64,000 nucleotides of DNA from Geobacter sp. (GCA_003314535.1 POSG01000010.1:1-64000), one strand, 5' to 3'. Counted from the stretch's first letter, positions 37,322-46,651 are shown. Notes: a model not told the origin generated them from the sequence alone. A program made the numbers and translations.

Positions 37322-37753
37322 ATGAATCCGAAGTCTCAGAGCACTGCATTTCTGTTGTCGGCGTTTCTCGGTGTTTTCGGCGTAGACCGGTTTTATCTGG
37401 GTCAAACAGGCTTGGGCCTTCTCAAGCTGTTCACTTGCGGCGGCTGCGGCATCTGGGCCTTGATCGACGTGATCATGATCGGAATCGGGTCGATGCGGGA
37501 TCCCCAGGGCAATGCCCTGCTGCGCGACCCCCCGGTCGGCACACCGGTCAAGTCCCAGGCGGTCGCGTTCATCCTGTCGTGGCTGCTGGGCATTCTGGGC
37601 ATCGACCGTTTCTACCTCGGATACACCGGGCTGGGGATTCTCAAGCTCGTGACGCTGGGCGGCTGCGGCATATGGGCACTCATCGACTATATCATCATCG
37701 GCATGGGTTCCATGAAAGACGCGCAGGGCAACTCGTTGATGTTCCCCTCATAG
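37322..37753 (+). CDS. tandem TM2-domain membrane protein
   Basis: A 143-residue protein made of two near-identical TM2 units, residues about 8-62 and 78-134. Each has two membrane helices, the DRFYLG motif in the first turn, and [10 protein letters not shown] followed by the IIGMGSM end. Single TM2 domains are usual; the tandem form here arose by internal duplication, as the [11 protein letters not shown] and [11 protein letters not shown] ends show. A perfect AAGGAGG precedes the ATG at 37322. Function is unknown. The DUF2752 gene starts two bases after its stop, so the two are coupled. Confidence 0.88.
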   Translation: MNPKSQSTAFLLSAFLGVFGVDRFYLGQTGLGLLKLFTCGGCGIWALIDVIMIGIGSMRDPQGNALLRDPPVGTPVKSQAVAFILSWLLGILGIDRFYLGYTGLGILKLVTLGGCGIWALIDYIIIGMGSMKDAQGNSLMFPS

Positions 37754-37755
37754 GC

Positions 37756-38163
37756 ATGGAGTTGCCAGACTCTGCACGCAAAAGGGCATGGCTCTTCATC
37801 ATATGCGCTGTGATCCTGTTGACGGCGGCCTGGTCCGGGCTTCTGCAGCACTGTCCCGTGATCTGCCCCCTGCGAAGCCTGACGGGCATCCCCTGCGGTT
37901 CCTGCGGGATGACCAGGGCGTTTGTCGCCTTGTGCCAAGGCAGATTGATGGCCGCCGTCCACTTCCACCTCGCCTCACCGATGTTTTTTCTGGCCGGATT
38001 CTGCGTCGCATCGATCTCGTGCCTGGAGCTTAAGCTGGGCCGCAATTTGCTGGGGCCAGCATGGCGCAGATGGGGGAAGCATGCGACATGGATAGGCTTG
38101 TTTCTTATCCTTGCGGGCTGGAGCGTCAACCTGGCGGCGCATTTCGGCCATCCCGTGCTTTGA
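37756..38163 (+). CDS. DUF2752 membrane protein
   Basis: A 135-residue inner-membrane protein with three hydrophobic segments (about 12-28, 70-90, 110-128). The DUF2752 signature GIPCGSCGMTRAF lies near residues 45-57, after CPVICPL, and these paired cysteines could bind a metal or form a disulfide. The role of the family is unknown; members are often encoded beside TM2-domain proteins. The ATG at 37756 is two bases after the TM2 stop. The gene ends 83 bases before the copied gspN 3' end. Confidence 0.85.
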   Translation: MELPDSARKRAWLFIICAVILLTAAWSGLLQHCPVICPLRSLTGIPCGSCGMTRAFVALCQGRLMAAVHFHLASPMFFLAGFCVASISCLELKLGRNLLGPAWRRWGKHATWIGLFLILAGWSVNLAAHFGHPVL

Positions 38164-38246
38164 GAGGCCAAGGGGATGGGAGCATAAAGGAGTCGCCCCC
38201 ACGGAATTCAGAAATCAAACCTGCAGACGCAACCTTCGGAGATTTT

Positions 38247-38319
38247 GCGGAAAATCAAAGGGTAATTTTTCAGGTCAGCGTATAACGGGCATCCCCAGCG
38301 TCCCGCCGATGGGGATGCG
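38247..38319 (-). repeat. gspN 3' end that is duplicated at 35633
   Basis: This segment holds the last 15 codons of gspN and 28 bases beyond. The other copy lies at 35633-35702 in the same orientation; together they bracket the accessory patch. Confidence 0.55.
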
Positions 38320-39114
38320 GTAAACGCCGGGGCTCGTCCGGTACCGGGCGAGCGCCAGGAAGACCATCTTCTGCCTTTCCATGAACTCGGGCTTCGGCAT
38401 GAGGTCGAGGGAAAGGTCGAGGGGCGATGATGCCGGCGGATGGGAACTCGCGATCCTGCCCCGAATCCTCAAATAAATGCCGTCTCCCTGGAAAGCCAGG
38501 CTTTCCAGGGTCCCTTCCCTGCCCGCGGTCCGGTACTTTCCCCTGACAGTCTCGAAGGTCGCATCGGGCAGCGGCACATTCCCGATCCTGACACCGCGGA
38601 AATCAGCATCCTTTACCGTCATCCTGAGTTCGCCACGGCTCGCGGGGCCGTTCCCGGAAAAAGAGGCTTCAATGGCCAGCACGCCGCGCAGATCACCATA
38701 ACCCGTTGTTCTGAAGAGCGGCACTTCTTCAAGCCGGACACCGGCGAAATTGAATTCCATTTCCCCGGTCCTCGGTTGATATTCCGCCTTGCCTTCCCCA
38801 TGGCCCATGCGGGCTTGGCATTCCACGACGATTTTCCCTGACAGGAGCGGCAACAGCTCCAGACGCGCCGAGGCGTCATCGATTTTCAGCAACGGACCGC
38901 GCTCATCGGATATGGTGATATTGGCGAAGCTTATGCGTAACGGGAACGATTTGCGGAGTCCTTCCGAGTGGTAGGCATACCCCTCCCGTTCGAGTGCACT
39001 GCCGATCGCGGATTCCATCCGCTCCGCCGGCATGAAGAGCATTACCAGGTTGGGGAACAGCGCGAGAATCCCGATTCCCGCGAAAAATGCGGAGAGGATG
39101 GTGCGTTGTTTCAC
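38275..39114 (-). CDS. gspN: type II secretion system protein N
   Basis: A 279-residue inner-membrane protein with one N-terminal membrane helix (about 8-30) and a large periplasmic domain of GspN/AsmA-like beta character (GEGKAEYQPRTGEMEFNFAGV, RGVRIGNVPLPDATFETVRGKY). GspN is not needed in every type II system and its task is unclear. The start is GTG overlapping the gspM stop (GTGA), so translation is coupled. It is the last gene of the gsp operon, with a diverged copy of its 3' end 2.6 kb away. Confidence 0.82.
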   Translation of the reverse strand: MKQRTILSAFFAGIGILALFPNLVMLFMPAERMESAIGSALEREGYAYHSEGLRKSFPLRISFANITISDERGPLLKIDDASARLELLPLLSGKIVVECQARMGHGEGKAEYQPRTGEMEFNFAGVRLEEVPLFRTTGYGDLRGVLAIEASFSGNGPASRGELRMTVKDADFRGVRIGNVPLPDATFETVRGKYRTAGREGTLESLAFQGDGIYLRIRGRIASSHPPASSPLDLSLDLMPKPEFMERQKMVFLALARYRTSPGVYRIPIGGTLGMPVIR

Positions 39115-39659
39115 TTCCGTTCCTGCTGCGCCGGTTTCAAAAGCGCGATGGCGAGGGTCACATCCAGCCGGGACGGGTCATCGAACCGGGTCTTGAACTG
39201 GGCCTTTTTCACCAGCACCGGCTTTTCACCCTTTTCGAGCCGGTAGACGAGATTGACGGCCTCATTTGCGGTAAGCCCCTCCATGCTCACCTCCGCGGCA
39301 TCTTCGACAAACCCTCCCCGCTGCTCGCCTTTCAGCGGAGTCACCCTGCCGGTTTTGCCCTTGATGCCGATGCTCTCGATGATCTTTCCCGGCGAATCGT
39401 CACCGGCAGAAGCAGCCAACCGGCCGGTAAAACGCTGGAAGGAGATCTTTGCCGCGTGATAACTCTGTTTCAGCTCCATCATCTCCACCAGCTGGGCTTC
39501 CCTGGCCCTGCGCTTCTTTTCCAGGGCGGATATGCGCTGGTTGGCAGTTGTTAGCACGACCACGAAAAGCAGGAAAAGCGCTATGCCGACTCCGATACGG
39601 AGGCGCGTATCCCTGTCCGTCGCTTCATACCACTCCCTCAGACGGTCGAAATACTTCAT
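39111..39659 (-). CDS. gspM: type II secretion system protein M
   Basis: A 182-residue protein of the inner-membrane platform. A cytoplasmic N-terminus with MKYFDRLREWYEATDRD, one membrane helix (about 22-42), a coiled-coil (ALEKKRRAREAQLVEMMEL) and a small ferredoxin-like periplasmic domain (VSMEGLTANEAVNLVYRLEKGEKPVLVKKA) match GspM, the partner of GspL. The ATG overlaps the gspL stop (ATGA). Length is as usual. Confidence 0.85.
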   Translation of the reverse strand: MKYFDRLREWYEATDRDTRLRIGVGIALFLLFVVVLTTANQRISALEKKRRAREAQLVEMMELKQSYHAAKISFQRFTGRLAASAGDDSPGKIIESIGIKGKTGRVTPLKGEQRGGFVEDAAEVSMEGLTANEAVNLVYRLEKGEKPVLVKKAQFKTRFDDPSRLDVTLAIALLKPAQQERK

Positions 39660-40987
39660 TTCGGCACCTCCCCCAGTTCACCCCGGAACACGAAGGAAAC
39701 GGTCCCGTCCGGGCGTGATTTCACTTCACCCATTTCGGACGAGACAAACTGCGGGGAAAGGCGCGCCTTGAAATCGGCTGCCGCCTGAAACGAACGTGCA
39801 TACCCTTTCAGCCGCACCTGGCCGCCATCGACATCCGCCTCGTAGATTCCGCTCACATCCTCTCCCTTGGCCGCGGCTATGCCGGAAAGCACCCGGAGTA
39901 TGCTCTTTCCGGTCGCCCCCACTCCCATGCGCTGTATCTCCGCTTTAAGCTCGGACACTTCATCGACCGGCTTCTTCCTCTCGGGAAACACCTCGCGGTA
40001 TATCTGCCGGATCGATGTGTCCAGGGACGCCAGGTCACGTTCCACGGAAAAAAAGCGAAGCCCGGTCTCCCCGATCAGCAATACCGCAAGGAGGACGATG
40101 AGTAACATGGTCCAGCGGAGCCTCTTCTTCAATCGCTCGCTGCCGGCCTTGCAGGCCATTCTGCCGTGCCTGAAGTTGAGCGGATCTCCACTGATCGAGG
40201 CTGCGGCAAGAGCCCACGGACCGGCGAACCGAACTGCGGTGCGCTGGTCCGGGAACGCTGACGCGTGAGCGCCGGCTGCGGGCAGGATGGAAAGGGGGCG
40301 ACAGGGCTTTCGTCCGGAAGCCGGTTGAATACTTTCATCCCTGGCAGCCTTCCCGTGCAGGAAAATCCCGTCCACTTTTATCCCCTTGCCCAGCTCTATC
40401 ATGGCAAGGGTCCTATCGATATCGTCCAGTACGTCATCCCGGTTCAGGGTACGGAACAGGATGGGCCGCCGATCCGAAAATACTGCCAGCGACCGCCCGT
40501 CGGTCAACGCAATGGGGCCGTCCTCGGATGCGGGGACAAGCAGGTCCCAATGGTACAGGTGGCAGCCGACCAGTTCGGGCTCCAGGCCTGCCGCGGCCAT
40601 GGCGTCGATCTTCTCCCTCAGCTCCGCCTCCACCCCCCACACAGCCAGGACACGGCTGTCGCCATACGGAAGCGCATCGAACACGAGCTTGTCCGAGTCG
40701 ATGACGGTTTCCCCCTTGAGCTCCAGGGGAAGGACCTCGCGTTGTTTCCGGCGGTCCGCAAAAGGCAGCTCCACTTCCCGCCAGAAGATGGTCCCCGCAT
40801 CCGCCGAAAGGAAGACCCTATCCCCATGTTGCCGTGAGCAGGCAAGTTCGGCGAGCGGAGCTGCAAGGTCGTCGGAAACGTCCGATGGGCGGCTTTCGGC
40901 GCCAAGGAACCGAAGAGCTCCGCCCTCGCTTCTGAAGCGCACGACGCTGACTTCACCCGGAACCGTTTCAACAATCAATATATCCAT
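39656..40987 (-). CDS. gspL: type II secretion system protein L
   Basis: A 443-residue platform protein that links the ATPase GspE to the inner membrane. The N-terminal cytoplasmic actin-like/PilM-like domain covers about residues 1-270 (FWREVELPFADRRKQREVLPLELKG), one membrane helix is at about 303-320, and a periplasmic ferredoxin-like domain with GVGATGKSILRVLSGIAA follows. I chose the ATG at 40987, which overlaps the gspK stop (TAATG) with GGAGAG seven bases upstream; a TTG at 41002 is weaker. Confidence 0.86.
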   Translation of the reverse strand: MDILIVETVPGEVSVVRFRSEGGALRFLGAESRPSDVSDDLAAPLAELACSRQHGDRVFLSADAGTIFWREVELPFADRRKQREVLPLELKGETVIDSDKLVFDALPYGDSRVLAVWGVEAELREKIDAMAAAGLEPELVGCHLYHWDLLVPASEDGPIALTDGRSLAVFSDRRPILFRTLNRDDVLDDIDRTLAMIELGKGIKVDGIFLHGKAARDESIQPASGRKPCRPLSILPAAGAHASAFPDQRTAVRFAGPWALAAASISGDPLNFRHGRMACKAGSERLKKRLRWTMLLIVLLAVLLIGETGLRFFSVERDLASLDTSIRQIYREVFPERKKPVDEVSELKAEIQRMGVGATGKSILRVLSGIAAAKGEDVSGIYEADVDGGQVRLKGYARSFQAAADFKARLSPQFVSSEMGEVKSRPDGTVSFVFRGELGEVPK

Positions 40988-41913
40988 TACAACTCTCTCC
41001 AATACAGGATTGCCGACTTTGTACCCGTTGATCTGACTACGGCTTCGACCAACCGGACAGTTTCGTTCACCCGGGCGCGGGACAGGATACGGAACACCGT
41101 CCCCTTTACGCCGATCCTGTCCCTAAGGGCGATCCCGACTGTTTCGAACCCAGGAATCGCAGTAATATCAGCTGGGTTCCTGATTGGTGACGTGCGACGG
41201 AATTCCACGAGACGCGCGACCAGGGCCGAGCTCATTCTCTCATCCAATGCAGCCAGCACTTCCGCCGGGGCAGTATTGACATTTATCCTGGAATAAGGAG
41301 CTCCCACGCTCTCAGCGTAAACCGTCACACAGGGACTGAGCTTCAACAGGGCCTTGTCATCAAAGCCGGCCACCATCCTCAACTCCTCGTAACTCTCGAG
41401 GGGGCCGTTCTTGGCGGAATAGGGTTTCTCCAGCGCTTTGTAAAACCGGGTTTCCGCCCCACCCGGCCTTTGGACGTCATCCGAGTCCACCCAGTCGGCA
41501 ACCGCCTCGAGGGCATCCCCTGCCAGGCCGAGGTTGCGGAAAAGCCTCTGGGCGCTCCTGTAGTAAGCATCATTGAGCATCCCGTTCGGAAAGACTATCG
41601 AATTGAGATCGAGCTTGCCCGATTCCTCGGAAATGGTGATTCTGACCGAACCCCGTCCATCCTTAAGCTCATTGGGCGCAGCCCAGGCATCCGTGAGGCT
41701 CGTGTAATCCTGACCGGCCAAAGTGGTCTCGATCAGTCTGACCGCGCCGGAAACACCTGCCGCCGCTACCAGGCTTGCCTGCTGAGCGTCGTCGTAACTG
41801 TGGCGCAATGAGGTTTCCACGAACACATCATGTATGAACTCTACAGTAACCGCCACCAGGAGTGCGGTTACGATCAGAGTAATGACAAGTGCGAAGCCGT
41901 TCTTATCTCTCAC
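40987..41913 (-). CDS. gspK: type II secretion minor pseudopilin K
   Basis: A 308-residue minor pseudopilin that caps the pseudopilus tip with GspI and GspJ. The prepilin peptidase site is NG-FALVITLIVTALL near residues 5-6; as usual for GspK the +5 glutamate is missing. The alpha-helical domain with calcium-site character (DWVDSDDVQRPGGAE) is present in the middle. GTG start overlaps the gspJ stop. Confidence 0.9.
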   Translation of the reverse strand: MRDKNGFALVITLIVTALLVAVTVEFIHDVFVETSLRHSYDDAQQASLVAAAGVSGAVRLIETTLAGQDYTSLTDAWAAPNELKDGRGSVRITISEESGKLDLNSIVFPNGMLNDAYYRSAQRLFRNLGLAGDALEAVADWVDSDDVQRPGGAETRFYKALEKPYSAKNGPLESYEELRMVAGFDDKALLKLSPCVTVYAESVGAPYSRINVNTAPAEVLAALDERMSSALVARLVEFRRTSPIRNPADITAIPGFETVGIALRDRIGVKGTVFRILSRARVNETVRLVEAVVRSTGTKSAILYWREL

Positions 41914-42569
41914 AACCCACTCACACGCGGCAGAACCATGGCATTGAAACTCATCGGCTTGTCGTCGATCAGCACGGTAACGGTCACTCGCACGGCCCTG
42001 GGCAATCGGCCGTTCAATGCCGTATCCCAGCTCCTTACCCAGGCGTTGCCGTCATGGCATTCCACCAGGAAACCCTCGATTTCCCCCGTAAGGGGGTAGG
42101 GTTCGGTTTTTGATTCCAGGTAGAGGTCCCGTGCCTGCCGGGAAAGGATAAGCCTGTTTTCTTCCCTCTCCAGTGGGCGGTAGCGCACGGACATCACATC
42201 GGAAGAAGGGACGGAACCTTGGCGCTGAACGGTAAACGCCGTAAAATCAAGGATAGAAGCCGGTTTGCCGAAAACGTCGCGATCTTCGACAACGAAATGG
42301 AGCCTCCTGTTGGCGCTGTTGTACCATGCAGCCGACAGTTCCCGCCTCAGGAGGTCAAGGGTCACGCGCAGGTCGCGGAGCTGCCCGGTACGTTCCCTTG
42401 CGGCAGATGTGGCCCGCGCGACTGAAAAGTACGTTCCATAAAGTGCGCCGGCAAGCAGAACCAGCAACAGGAGAGCGATCAGCACTTCAAGGAGCGTGAA
42501 GCCTGACGCAGGTTGCCTGGAAACAATAAGGTTTTTCAACAGCCCGCTATTGGAGGAGGTAATCTTCAA
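41910..42569 (-). CDS. gspJ: type II secretion minor pseudopilin J
   Basis: A 219-residue minor pseudopilin. The cleavage site is ASG-FTLLEVLIALLLL at about residue 23, after a long leader. The rest is the beta-rich GspJ domain (LDLLRRELSAAWYN, DVMSVRYRPLEREENRLILSR). The frame starts with TTG at 42569, 23 bases inside gspI; a later start would shorten the leader. It forms a complex with GspI and GspK. Confidence 0.88.
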   Translation of the reverse strand: MKITSSNSGLLKNLIVSRQPASGFTLLEVLIALLLLVLLAGALYGTYFSVARATSAARERTGQLRDLRVTLDLLRRELSAAWYNSANRRLHFVVEDRDVFGKPASILDFTAFTVQRQGSVPSSDVMSVRYRPLEREENRLILSRQARDLYLESKTEPYPLTGEIEGFLVECHDGNAWVRSWDTALNGRLPRAVRVTVTVLIDDKPMSFNAMVLPRVSGL

Positions 42570-42894
42570 GGCTCACCGTCCTCCCCTCGTTTCCCCATGC
42601 CACCGTTACAGTCATTTTGCTAAAGACGGGCGCCGACATGGCCGACACCTCGGCCTTCCAGGCCACATCCGGCTGCTCAGGGGCAAAGGTCCCCTGCTTT
42701 TCCCGCACCGCCCCCTTCGGATCGGCAAACTCGAGCTCCTCGACCTTTGACCGTGCCAGCAGGAGGGCAATGGTGTCCTCGCGGTCCTCCGCCACCAGGG
42801 AGAGGTGGTAATTGACGGCGCTGATGACCGTCAGCACCGTTCCGGCCAGAATCGCAAGAGCAACCATGACTTCCAGCAGGGTAAAACCTTTCAC
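42547..42894 (-). CDS. gspI: type II secretion minor pseudopilin I
   Basis: A 115-residue minor pseudopilin with a very short leader: MKG-FTLLEVMVALAIL, glycine at -1 and glutamate at +5. The short C-terminal domain with VAWKAEVSAMS matches GspI in size. GTG start overlapping the gspH stop. Confidence 0.88.
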   Translation of the reverse strand: MKGFTLLEVMVALAILAGTVLTVISAVNYHLSLVAEDREDTIALLLARSKVEELEFADPKGAVREKQGTFAPEQPDVAWKAEVSAMSAPVFSKMTVTVAWGNEGRTVSLEDYLLQ

Positions 42895-43415
42895 GAAACA
42901 CCTTCCTGGTATCCCTCGAACACCTCGACCCTTCCGCTGCCCGGATAGAGCGCTACCGTATAATACCTGCCGCCGGTCTCCGCCTTCAGGTGAAAGAGCA
43001 CGAAATCATCCACTCCCAGGGGGCTGAAGTCGAGGATCACGGTTCCCCCGGTCTGCCTGCCGGCACGGGAAGTGGTTATGTCTTCGAATACTATCCCCTC
43101 CCTGAGGGGTTGCCGGTTCAAGAAGCTGTCCTGTGCCGCCGTCTCTTCGCCCGACGCCAGGATTCGCATAACCTCCGTGTTTCCGTCTGCAAGGTTCAGG
43201 CGCAGGCGGTACCCGGTCTTTGTGGCAATGGCCAGGTCTGACAGGTAACGGACCGTGGAAGCCAGGCTCCTGGCAGAATCCCTGATATCCCCTTCAGTCG
43301 TGGACGGCAGGCGCGGTACGACCAGCAAAGCGGCAAGCGAGAGAATGGCCACCACAACTGCCAACTCGACAAGGGTGAAGCCTTCGATCCGCTTTTCAAA
43401 CTTTTCTCCAAGCAT
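42891..43415 (-). CDS. gspH: type II secretion minor pseudopilin H
   Basis: A 174-residue pseudopilin with cleavage at IEG-FTLVELAVVVAIL, glutamate at +5. The globular domain has the GspH form (LASTVRYLSDLAIATKTGYRLRL, GGTVILDFSPLG). The ATG is two bases beyond the gspG stop. Expected at the junction between the GspI-J-K tip and the major pilin. Confidence 0.87.
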   Translation of the reverse strand: MLGEKFEKRIEGFTLVELAVVVAILSLAALLVVPRLPSTTEGDIRDSARSLASTVRYLSDLAIATKTGYRLRLNLADGNTEVMRILASGEETAAQDSFLNRQPLREGIVFEDITTSRAGRQTGGTVILDFSPLGVDDFVLFHLKAETGGRYYTVALYPGSGRVEVFEGYQEGVS

Positions 43416-43417
43416 GG

Positions 43418-43858
43418 TCAGCGCATGTTCCAGCTCTCGATGTCCGCGTCCTTGCCCTCGCCTCCCCTGGCCCCGTCGGCCCCGAACGAGAACAGGTCGT
43501 AATCGCCGTGCTGGCCGGGAGAGATATAGGCGTAGTCATTACCCCAGGGATCCTTCGGGATCTCCTTGTTTTCCAGGTATCCGCCCTCACGGTATTTTTT
43601 CGGGACAACTCCGCTCGTCGGTTTGCTTATCAGCGACTGGAGACCCTGCTCGGTACCCGGGAAAACGCCGTTGTCCAGCTTGTAGAGCTTCAGGGCAGTC
43701 TCGAAATTCCTGATCTGGACCTTGGCATCGGCAATCTTGGCGTCATCGCTTCTGCCGATGATTCTGGGCGCCACCAGGACTGCCAAAAGGCTCAGGATGA
43801 CAATGACCACCATTATTTCGATGAGCGTGAATCCGCTGGTGCATTTCAGTTGTTTCAC
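43418..43858 (-). CDS. gspG: type II secretion major pseudopilin G
   Basis: A 146-residue major pseudopilin that polymerises into the piston of the system. Cleavage is at TSG-FTLIEIMVVIVIL; conserved features GTEQGL, DPWGNDYAY and the C-terminal calcium-binding loop (FSFGADGARGGEGKDADI) are all present. I favour GTG at 43858, seven bases after GGAGGT, which gives an eight-residue leader; an ATG at 43873 is the alternative. It is the first of the pilin genes after gspF. Confidence 0.93.
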   Translation of the reverse strand: MKQLKCTSGFTLIEIMVVIVILSLLAVLVAPRIIGRSDDAKIADAKVQIRNFETALKLYKLDNGVFPGTEQGLQSLISKPTSGVVPKKYREGGYLENKEIPKDPWGNDYAYISPGQHGDYDLFSFGADGARGGEGKDADIESWNMR

Positions 43859-43887
43859 GGTTGAGACCTCCATTCTTTCATTTCCTA

Positions 43888-45099
43888 TTATCTGATCAGC
43901 TGGTTCAGCTCAAAAATCGGCAGCAGAACGGCAATCACCATGATGCCGACAACCAACCCCATGGCCAGGACCAGCAAAGGTTCCAGCAGCGACATGTACC
44001 TGGTAACGGCAGAAACGAATTCCTTCTCGAATGCCGAGCCCGCTTTCGCCAGCATCTCCTCCATGTCGCCGCCCTTTTCGCCCACGGAGATCATGTGAAC
44101 AAGCAGCGGCGGAAACAGGGCAGGGTCCCTCAACGACGCCGACAGGCTCCCGCCTTGCGCCAGCTCTTCCCGTGCAACGGCCAGGGCATTGCGGTACCTC
44201 CTGTTGACCACCACGTCCCCGGTGATCTCCAGAGCCCTGATGACCGGGACACCGCTGGACAGCAGAAGGGCCAGTATCCTGGCAAACCTGGAAAGGACGA
44301 GCCTGGTCGTGAACCTGCCCACCACCGGCATTCTGAGCAGCCAGGCATCCCGTTTCAAGCGGAAGGACTCCCGGCCCATGAGCCGCCGATACCAGTACAG
44401 TGCGCCGGCCATCGCCAGGAGCAGCAGCCACCACCATTCGCGAAGTACTGTGCTGGTCCTGATCAGGATGATCGTTATGAGCGGAAGAGCGGCCTTGTTC
44501 TGCTGGAAGATCACCACGATCCTGGGAATTACGAAAGCGAGGAGAAACAGCACCACCGCTGATCCCACAATGCTCATCAGCACCGGATAGGCCAGCGCGG
44601 TGGTGATGCGGCTCCTGACAGCCTCCTGGTCTTCGAGAAAACCGGCCAGGCGTTCCAGAATCGTGTCGAGCGAGCCGCTGGCCTCTCCTGCCGCAACCAT
44701 GCTTACATAGCTTTCACTGAAGACATCCGGCTCTCCGGCCAGGGCCCGGGCCAGGGTACCGCCCTCCGCAAGCCGGGAACGGATGCGGGACAGAACACCC
44801 TTCATCTCGCTTTGCCCCTCCTGCTCGCACAGGGTGGCAACGGCCTCATGCACCGGGACCGAGGCGCCCAGCAGAGTCGAGAGTCGCCGCGTCATGAGAG
44901 AAAGTTCCGGTAGGGTCACCCGCTTGCGGAAGAATCTGCGCAGCTTCCCGCCGGGCTCACCGGCTGCTTCCGACAACTCGCGGGGATACATGCCTTCGGA
45001 CCGGAGCGAACGCAGCGCGTCCTGGTAAGAGTCCGCCTCCATGATGCCCGACACCGGGGATCCGTCTCCCCTGAAAGCGCTATACCGGAAGGTCGGCAT
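43888..45099 (-). CDS. gspF: type II secretion inner-membrane protein F
   Basis: A 403-residue platform protein with two GspF domains (about 67-190 and 270-390) and three membrane helices. Signatures include FRYSAFRGDGSPVSG at the start, LSLMTRRLSTLLGASVPVHEA and the repeat LVLSRFARILALLLSSGVPVIRALEI. The gene overlaps the end of gspE by 20 bases. Confidence 0.94.
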   Translation of the reverse strand: MPTFRYSAFRGDGSPVSGIMEADSYQDALRSLRSEGMYPRELSEAAGEPGGKLRRFFRKRVTLPELSLMTRRLSTLLGASVPVHEAVATLCEQEGQSEMKGVLSRIRSRLAEGGTLARALAGEPDVFSESYVSMVAAGEASGSLDTILERLAGFLEDQEAVRSRITTALAYPVLMSIVGSAVVLFLLAFVIPRIVVIFQQNKAALPLITIILIRTSTVLREWWWLLLLAMAGALYWYRRLMGRESFRLKRDAWLLRMPVVGRFTTRLVLSRFARILALLLSSGVPVIRALEITGDVVVNRRYRNALAVAREELAQGGSLSASLRDPALFPPLLVHMISVGEKGGDMEEMLAKAGSAFEKEFVSAVTRYMSLLEPLLVLAMGLVVGIMVIAVLLPIFELNQLIR

Positions 45100-46651
45100 A
45101 ATCCTCCTGTGTAACCCGAAGCACTTCCTCGATGGTGGTTATTCCAGCCGCAACCTTGGCCAGTCCGTCCTCCCGCAGAGTCTTCATGCCCCTGGCAAGG
45201 GCGTATTCCTTGATCTCGCCGGAAGGAGCGCGGCGGATTATCATTGAACAGATTTCGGGATCGACCAGCAGGAGTTCGTAAATGCCGGTCCGCCCGAGAG
45301 TGCCCAGGCCGAAGCAGGCATCGCACCCCCTGCCCCTGTAGAGCACCGGAGGCAAAGTAATGCCCGGATACGCCCGGTCGGGCCGGTACTCCTCACGGCA
45401 GTGGGGGCAAATCACCCTGACCAGGCGCTGGGCCAGGACCGCGGAAAGAGATGATGCCACCAGAAACGGCTCGATCCCCATGTCGATCAGCCGGGTGACC
45501 GCTGTCGGAGAATCGTTGGTATGGAGGGTGGAAAGGACCAGGTGCCCGGTGAGACTGGCCTGGATGGCGATCTCGGCGGTTTCGGCGTCCCGGATCTCGC
45601 CGACCATGATAATGTCCGGGTCCTGGCGCAGGATCGAGCGCAGGCCGTTGGCAAAGGTCAGGTCGATCTTGGGGTTGACCTGTATCTGGCCGACCCCTTT
45701 CAACTGGTATTCTATGGGGTCCTCAATGGTAATGATGTTTTTGTCAGGTGAATTGAGGCGGTTGAGGGCCGCGTAAAGGGTCGTGGACTTGCCGCTCCCA
45801 GTTGGACCGGTTACCAGGATGATGCCGCTGTTGCGCCCCAGCAGCCTCTCGATCGCCTTGACCCCCGCCGGGGAAAGGCCCATATCCTCCAGGGAGATCA
45901 GCCCCTTTTTCTTGTCCAGCAGGCGGAGGACTACCCGTTCGCCGAAAAAGGTGGGAACGATGGATACGCGGATGTCGACATCCCGCCCCGTGACAATCAC
46001 CCTGATGCGCCCGTCCTGGGGAAGCCTCTTTTCGGCGATGTTGAGCCCGGCCATTATCTTGACCCGCGATATGATCGCTTCCTGGACGATCTTGGGAGGG
46101 CTCAGCACCTTGTAGAGGATCCCGTCGATCCTGAAACGCACTTCCACTTCCCGCTCGTACGGCTCGATATGGATGTCGCTGGCCCGTTCCTTGACAGCCT
46201 GGAACAGGATCGAGTTCAGGAGCCTGATGACCGGCGCCTCGTCAGTAATTTCGATGAGGTCCCGGGGCTCATTGAATTCGGTGGCAATGGTCGAAAGGTC
46301 CTCTCCCTCCAGTTCCTCCACGACCTCCTGGGCCGATCCGGAACCCCGCGAATAGAGATGGCTGAATGCTTCCAGAAGAACGTCTCCCGTGGTCAGCAGA
46401 AGGTCGACCGGCAGCCCGAAAATCCCCCGGATCTCATCCACGGCCGATAAAGCTGCAGGATTTCCAACCGCCACTGTCAGCCTGCCGTTCTCCTCCCACA
46501 GCGGCAAAACCAGGTTGGAGCGGACGAAACCCAGCGGCAGACGCTCGAGGAAGGTTGCATCAACCCTGTCGGCATCGATAACTGCAAGGAACGGCAGGCC
46601 CAGCCTGGCGGCCATGGCTTCCATGTTACTGTTTGAACTGTTTGGAATCAT
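45080..46651 (-). CDS. gspE: type II secretion ATPase E
   Basis: A 523-residue hexameric ATPase. It has the N1/N2 region, Walker A GPTGSGKSTT near residue 276, the Asp and His boxes (DIIMVGEIRDAETAE, LVLSTLHTNDS) and the four-cysteine zinc part CPHC...CDAC. I used the ATG at 46651, which lies inside gspD with AAGGGA upstream; an ATG at 46624, one base past the gspD stop, has no ribosome site. Confidence 0.94.
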   Translation of the reverse strand: MIPNSSNSNMEAMAARLGLPFLAVIDADRVDATFLERLPLGFVRSNLVLPLWEENGRLTVAVGNPAALSAVDEIRGIFGLPVDLLLTTGDVLLEAFSHLYSRGSGSAQEVVEELEGEDLSTIATEFNEPRDLIEITDEAPVIRLLNSILFQAVKERASDIHIEPYEREVEVRFRIDGILYKVLSPPKIVQEAIISRVKIMAGLNIAEKRLPQDGRIRVIVTGRDVDIRVSIVPTFFGERVVLRLLDKKKGLISLEDMGLSPAGVKAIERLLGRNSGIILVTGPTGSGKSTTLYAALNRLNSPDKNIITIEDPIEYQLKGVGQIQVNPKIDLTFANGLRSILRQDPDIIMVGEIRDAETAEIAIQASLTGHLVLSTLHTNDSPTAVTRLIDMGIEPFLVASSLSAVLAQRLVRVICPHCREEYRPDRAYPGITLPPVLYRGRGCDACFGLGTLGRTGIYELLLVDPEICSMIIRRAPSGEIKEYALARGMKTLREDGLAKVAAGITTIEEVLRVTQEDYADLPV

